A stretch of 64,000 nucleotides of DNA from Gp6-AA40 sp035647075 (lineage in GTDB: Bacteria > Acidobacteriota > Vicinamibacteria > Vicinamibacterales > UBA2999). Both the position numbers and the translations under genes were made by a program. Of the stretch, positions 60,311 through 64,000 are shown piece after piece; position 1 is the stretch's first letter, and every line of letters begins with the position of its first letter. A model generated the notes under the pieces. It ran no database searches, was not told where the DNA came from, and saw only the letters and a program-made list of their open reading frames with translations. The DNA lies in assembly GCA_035647075.1 (NCBI GenBank), contig DASROF010000124.1, positions 1 to 64,000 of the forward strand, written 5' to 3'.

Positions 60311-61522
60311 ATGCGTAGTCATCGACTGTGGGCGTTGTTCACTGTGCTCGCGATCGCGGTCCGATCCACGACCTCTGTCGCCGCGCAGACGCCCGAGCCA
60401 ACCAGACGCGAGATCATCGAGCAGGCGCAGGCCGAGAAGGTCAAGAGCCTGCATCCGTACGAACTGACGCGGGGCGAACGGTTGATGAATAAGGTGGAAG
60501 ACCTGACCGTCAACGGTGGACTGCACTGGCATCAGTTCTTCGAGAGTGCGAACCATGGGGCTGGCTTCACACTCGGCGCCGGGTACATGCATCACGTCAG
60601 TCCGTACAACTTGCTGGACGTGCGAGGAAGCTACTCGATTCTGGGATATCAGCTCCTCGAAGCCGAGTTCATCGCCCCTCGGATCTTCCACCGCCGCGGC
60701 CAGCTGTCCGTACTCGGCGGCTACCGGGAGGCGACACAAGTCGCCTTCTACGGGCTCGGCACCGACAGCTCGAAGGTCAACCGGACGAACTACCTGTTCC
60801 GAGAGCCGTACGTGTCGGGGCTCATGACGCTCTGGCCCACACGGAAGCTGTTGATGCTGCGCGGGGGAGTGGAAGTGGCGCAGTGGACCCAGCGCTCCGG
60901 TGAAGGGTCGTTTCCCTCGATCGAGACGGCGTATACCCCCACTTCGTTGCCGGGCCTTGGCGCGCAGGTCAAGTACCTGCACACGCAGGGCACCGTTGGC
61001 TTCGACTGGCGGCCTGCGCGCGATTACGCTCGACGCGGGGGACTCTACTCGGTCACGTTGCACGACTACAAGGACAACGACGAGGCTCTCGGCTTCCGAC
61101 AGGTCGACTACGAGGTCGTCCAGCACTTTCCGATCCTCCGCGAAGCGTGGGCCATCTCGCTTCGCGGACTGGTGCAGACGACGATGACGAAGTCGGGTCA
61201 GGAGATCCCGTTCTTCCTGCTTCCGTCGCTTGGCGGCGGACACAACATGAAGGGCTACGAGAGCGATCGCTTCCGGGATCGCAACAGCCTGCTGCTGCAG
61301 GGCGAGTGGCGCATCATGGTCAATCGCTTCATGGATACGGCGATCTTCTACGATGCCGGAAAGGTCGCATCGCATACATCGGACCTGGACCTCAATGGGC
61401 TGACGCACGACTATGGCGCCGGCGTCCGTTTTCACTCGCCGTCCTCCACGATGTTTCGCGTCGACGTGGCCCGGAGCCCTGAAGGGCTCAGGCTCGTCTT
61501 CGCTTCCTCTGCCGCCTTCTGA
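60311..61522 (+). CDS. BamA/Omp85-like surface antigen barrel protein
   Basis: A 403-residue protein from ATG 60311 behind AAAGGGG. A signal peptide (ending VAAQ, residue 25) precedes a 16-strand-like barrel. PYNLLDVRGSYSILGYQLLEAEF, then LPSLGGGHNMKGYESDRFRDRNSLLLQGEWR is the typical RGY/GG-type block of bacterial surface antigen barrels. DAGKV and the final SSAAF ending in Phe fit outer-membrane insertion. POTRA domains are missing. Its partner is probably the lipoprotein-like gene that starts 11 bases downstream. Confidence 0.8.
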   Translation: MRSHRLWALFTVLAIAVRSTTSVAAQTPEPTRREIIEQAQAEKVKSLHPYELTRGERLMNKVEDLTVNGGLHWHQFFESANHGAGFTLGAGYMHHVSPYNLLDVRGSYSILGYQLLEAEFIAPRIFHRRGQLSVLGGYREATQVAFYGLGTDSSKVNRTNYLFREPYVSGLMTLWPTRKLLMLRGGVEVAQWTQRSGEGSFPSIETAYTPTSLPGLGAQVKYLHTQGTVGFDWRPARDYARRGGLYSVTLHDYKDNDEALGFRQVDYEVVQHFPILREAWAISLRGLVQTTMTKSGQEIPFFLLPSLGGGHNMKGYESDRFRDRNSLLLQGEWRIMVNRFMDTAIFYDAGKVASHTSDLDLNGLTHDYGAGVRFHSPSSTMFRVDVARSPEGLRLVFASSAAF

Positions 61523-61532
61523 GGTCACCGGT

Positions 61533-63227
61533 ATGTCGTCTTCATCATTGTCAGGTCTACGTCGCACGTCTCTCGTTGCGCTCCTGGTCGTGATTGCGAT
61601 CTTCTGCCTCGGCGGGGCCGCGTCGACACAACGCCAGCGCTTTTTTCCCGACGATCCGATCGCGCGTGAGCCCGACTCTCGGGACGCGTCTGAGGCTTCG
61701 CCCCATGAGGTCAAGTCGCTCTACGAAATGACCTACAACCTCTTCGTGACGGCGGGCTACACGCCGTCGGGTATGCGTGCGAAGAACATCAATACGATTG
61801 ACGAGGTGCCGGACTCGAGCTGGTTCACCAATCGGATCGGCACGACCGATATCTCTCCCGAGCAGATGATGCGTGGCGCCAATGTCGGTGCTCCGCCTGA
61901 CCCGTCGCGGTGGATCCTCACGAGAGAGAAGACCGCTGGCGCTCATCCGGGCTTCACGGCACGTGACGCGAAAGGGGAGACCTGGTTTCTCGAGTTCGAC
62001 CCGACCTACTATCCGGAAGGCGCGACGGGCGCTGTCGCGGTGGCGACCAAGATCTTCTGGGCACTCGGCTACAACCAGGTGGAATCGTTCATCACCACCC
62101 TCGATCCGAAACGTGTCGAGTTCGATCCCAAGGCCACGCTTCGTCGTCCCTCAGGAGCGAGGACCAGATTCACCAGGGATGACATGAATTCGATCCTCGA
62201 GCGTGTCGCCCGGAATCCCGACGGCACGTATCGCGTGATTGCGGGCCGGCTGATTCCCGGCAAGGTTCTGGGCGGATTTCTTTTTCAGGGCACGCGTCCC
62301 GACGATCCCAATGACGTGGTCCCGCACGAGCACCGCCGGGAGCTGCGCGCGCTGCACATCTTCGGCGCATGGACGAACCTGACGGATCTCAAGGCGGCCA
62401 ACACGCTCGACACGCTCCTGCCGGAGAACGGACGGCCCGTCATCAAGCACTATCTGCAGGACGTCGGCTCGACGTTTGGCATGTGCAACGAGCTGTACGA
62501 GTGGGACCTGAGCTACGAACACTTCTACCAGAACGATACGACGATGAAGCGGCTCGTCTCGTTCGGGTTTGCGCTGAGTCCGTGGCAGACGATTCGGTAC
62601 CCGGAGTACTACCCGTCGATCGGGAGGTTCGAAGGCGACCGTTTCGATCCCCGGGTGTGGCGCCCGCAGACGCCGACGACCGCCTACATGGAGACGCGTG
62701 ACGATGACGCGTTCTGGGCCGCCCGCCGGATCGCAGCATTCAGCAACGATCTGATTCGCGCCGCAGTCCGCGCCGGACAGTACAGCGACCCAAAGGCGGA
62801 GCAGTATCTGGGCGATGTGCTCATCAAACGCCGGGACAAGATTCTCAGCGTCTACCTCAACGCGGTGAACCCCATCGTGAATCCGCGTCTCGACGCCAAT
62901 GGCCGGTTGACGTTTGAGAACGCGGCGCTGGCTGCGGGCGTAGCCAAGGGGCAGCCGAGCTATCGCGCTTCATGGATGGTGTTCGATAACGTGACGGGTG
63001 AGACCAAGGCACTGTCGACCACCCAGAGCCAGACGATGACTCTCGAGCCTCCGGCCGGATTGCCGACAACGCCAGGAAGCTATCTTCAGATTGATCTCTC
63101 CGCTGACCTCGCGGCACAGCCGGCATGGAAGGAGCCGATCAAGACGCACTTCCGCCGAACTGGCCAGGGCTGGACGCTGGTGGGGCTCGAACGGATGCGG
63201 GAGAGCGTGCCAGCGGATCGGCGCTGA
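61533..63227 (+). CDS. Conserved secreted protein of unknown function
   Basis: A 564-residue protein from ATG 61533 (GAGGT site). The first 33 residues are a signal peptide. Notable segments are DEVPDSSWFTNRIG, TWFLEFDPTYYPEGATGA, RVIAGRLIPGKVLGGFLFQGTRPDDPND and LHIFGAWTNLTDLKAANTLD. The last segments include HYLQDVGSTFGMCN, which resembles kinase-like (HipA/CotH-type) folds, but I would not assign it. It follows the barrel gene by 10 bases and is probably co-transcribed. No function is assigned. Confidence 0.65.
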   Translation: MSSSSLSGLRRTSLVALLVVIAIFCLGGAASTQRQRFFPDDPIAREPDSRDASEASPHEVKSLYEMTYNLFVTAGYTPSGMRAKNINTIDEVPDSSWFTNRIGTTDISPEQMMRGANVGAPPDPSRWILTREKTAGAHPGFTARDAKGETWFLEFDPTYYPEGATGAVAVATKIFWALGYNQVESFITTLDPKRVEFDPKATLRRPSGARTRFTRDDMNSILERVARNPDGTYRVIAGRLIPGKVLGGFLFQGTRPDDPNDVVPHEHRRELRALHIFGAWTNLTDLKAANTLDTLLPENGRPVIKHYLQDVGSTFGMCNELYEWDLSYEHFYQNDTTMKRLVSFGFALSPWQTIRYPEYYPSIGRFEGDRFDPRVWRPQTPTTAYMETRDDDAFWAARRIAAFSNDLIRAAVRAGQYSDPKAEQYLGDVLIKRRDKILSVYLNAVNPIVNPRLDANGRLTFENAALAAGVAKGQPSYRASWMVFDNVTGETKALSTTQSQTMTLEPPAGLPTTPGSYLQIDLSADLAAQPAWKEPIKTHFRRTGQGWTLVGLERMRESVPADRR

Positions 63228-63239
63228 ACCGTCGGCGCG

Positions 63240-63884
63240 CTAGGGCCGAGCCTGGATAGGCGTCAGGGGCTTTTCGGAGGTGAAGGTTCCGGCCTGTACC
63301 TTAAGCGTGTCCCCGACCCTCACGAGCGACCGGATGCGCACGCATTTGAACAGCCGGATCTTGGCGCAGAGTCCTTCGACATTTTCAAGCACACCGACGG
63401 TCGGCGTTTCGAATACGACCCTGGAGGCGAGCCTGAAGTCGCGCTCCAGCCTCTCGTTCCTGTAGACGATCCCGTCGCGGTCGTACAAGGCGACGAGCTT
63501 GCCGCGGCCGGCGAGGAGCGCACTCATTTCGAAATCCTGTCCCTTCTTGTCCTGCCCCCGGATTACGGTCACGAGGTCCAGCACGAAGGCCGCGTCCACG
63601 GCGCGAAGCGCCTCTCCCGAGAAATAGAAGGTACACGGCTCGCGGAACACGTTGTTGGTGAGGACGTCTACACTGCCCCAGCCCGCCGCCGCCGCGCGAT
63701 CGAAGATGTCGAGGGCCGTCTTCTCGGGTAGTTCCCTCACGCTAACCTGGGCGAGCTCCGGGGCGACCTGGGCAACCCAGGCCCTCACCTCCGGCTTCAC
63801 CTCGGGGAGGTTCTCGCACATGCGCTCGGGGAACACCTCCGCCTCGGCGGAAAGTGCGGCCAAAAGAAGGGCTGTGATAATCAT
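63240..63884 (-). CDS. Secreted protein of unknown function
   Basis: A 214-residue protein from ATG 63884 (AGAGGT site), with a short export signal (MIITALLLAALSAEAE). The mature part has a helical N-terminal half (LPEVKPEVRAWVAQVAPELAQ) and a beta-rich C-terminal half (VRVGDTLKVQAGTFTSEKPL) with four to five cysteines. No family is recognised. It is convergent with the 61533 gene (12-base gap). The last 116 bases of the window hold no gene I can support. Confidence 0.6.
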   Translation of the reverse strand: MIITALLLAALSAEAEVFPERMCENLPEVKPEVRAWVAQVAPELAQVSVRELPEKTALDIFDRAAAAGWGSVDVLTNNVFREPCTFYFSGEALRAVDAAFVLDLVTVIRGQDKKGQDFEMSALLAGRGKLVALYDRDGIVYRNERLERDFRLASRVVFETPTVGVLENVEGLCAKIRLFKCVRIRSLVRVGDTLKVQAGTFTSEKPLTPIQARP

Positions 63885-64000
63885 CGTGGGACGACCTCTG
63901 CGCCGACCTGGGCGGCGATTGTGAGGAGCCATGAGCGATACGGGCGAATCAGTTGGCATAACAACCCATGCGCGTGACCATCGCAAGCCGGGTGCCGCTT

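Overview
The window looks like a chromosomal segment from a high-GC, Gram-negative bacterium. It encodes outer-membrane barrels, an OPX-type export protein, a PilB-type pilus or secretion ATPase and Tat-exported MsrP. A member of the Acidobacteriota (Vicinamibacteria-like) is my best guess. The grounds are the ECF sigma factor paired with a Hanks kinase carrying TPR repeats, an exosortase-A-style polysaccharide locus, a PEP-CTERM protein and several secreted families common in that group. No rRNA or tRNA is visible, so the placement is inference. No insertion sequences, CRISPR arrays or integrases were seen.

Layout. 1-379: end of a phospholipase-D-like gene. 396-3504 (minus): VOC protein, GMC oxidoreductase and Gfo/Idh oxidoreductase, coupled by ATGA overlaps. 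3574-4602 (minus): radical SAM protein, divergent from a SET-domain methyltransferase and a SpoIID/LytB protein (4670-6003, plus). 5985-41324: a large exopolysaccharide locus, almost entirely on the minus strand, in three transcription units. Unit A (41324 to 17185) carries an outer-membrane barrel, OPX exporter, Wzc-like chain-length protein, BY-kinase, priming sugar transferase, Wzy/ligase, glycosyltransferases, two GNAT/FemAB acyltransferases, a DegT aminotransferase, two deacetylases, a Wzx flippase, an asparagine-synthase-like amidotransferase, a heparinase/alginate-lyase-like enzyme, a formyltransferase and a beta-helix/GT2 fusion. Unit B (14430 to 10087) carries a frameshifted glycosyltransferase, a second lyase-like enzyme and a Pro-Thr-rich lipoprotein. 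Unit C (9888 to 5985) carries a second amidotransferase, an AlgD-type GDP-mannose dehydrogenase and a DedA/VTT protein. One plus-strand gene (15125-17170) for a large secreted protein interrupts the locus.

41599-46060 (minus) is a regulatory block upstream of the polysaccharide operon: a degenerate histidine kinase, two sigma-54 activators of NtrC type and a degenerate GGDEF protein. Well-matched -24/-12 promoters lie in front of the second activator (43579-43594), the unit C amidotransferase (9902-9917) and the PilB-type ATPase (53738-53753), with a weaker one before the secreted protein (14892-14907). This suggests a sigma-54 regulon linking polysaccharide and pilus or secretion functions.

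46212-63884 is mixed: msrPQ, a lone receiver protein, a Hanks kinase/ECF sigma pair, a GT39-like membrane protein, the PilB-type ATPase, a CHRD protein, a PEP-CTERM protein, an HdeD-like protein, an anchored alpha/beta hydrolase, and several envelope or secreted proteins of unknown role. The exosortase expected for the PEP-CTERM protein is not in this window.

The most unusual gene is 17569-20478. It joins an N-terminal exported parallel beta-helix domain to a membrane family 2 glycosyltransferase in one uninterrupted frame.
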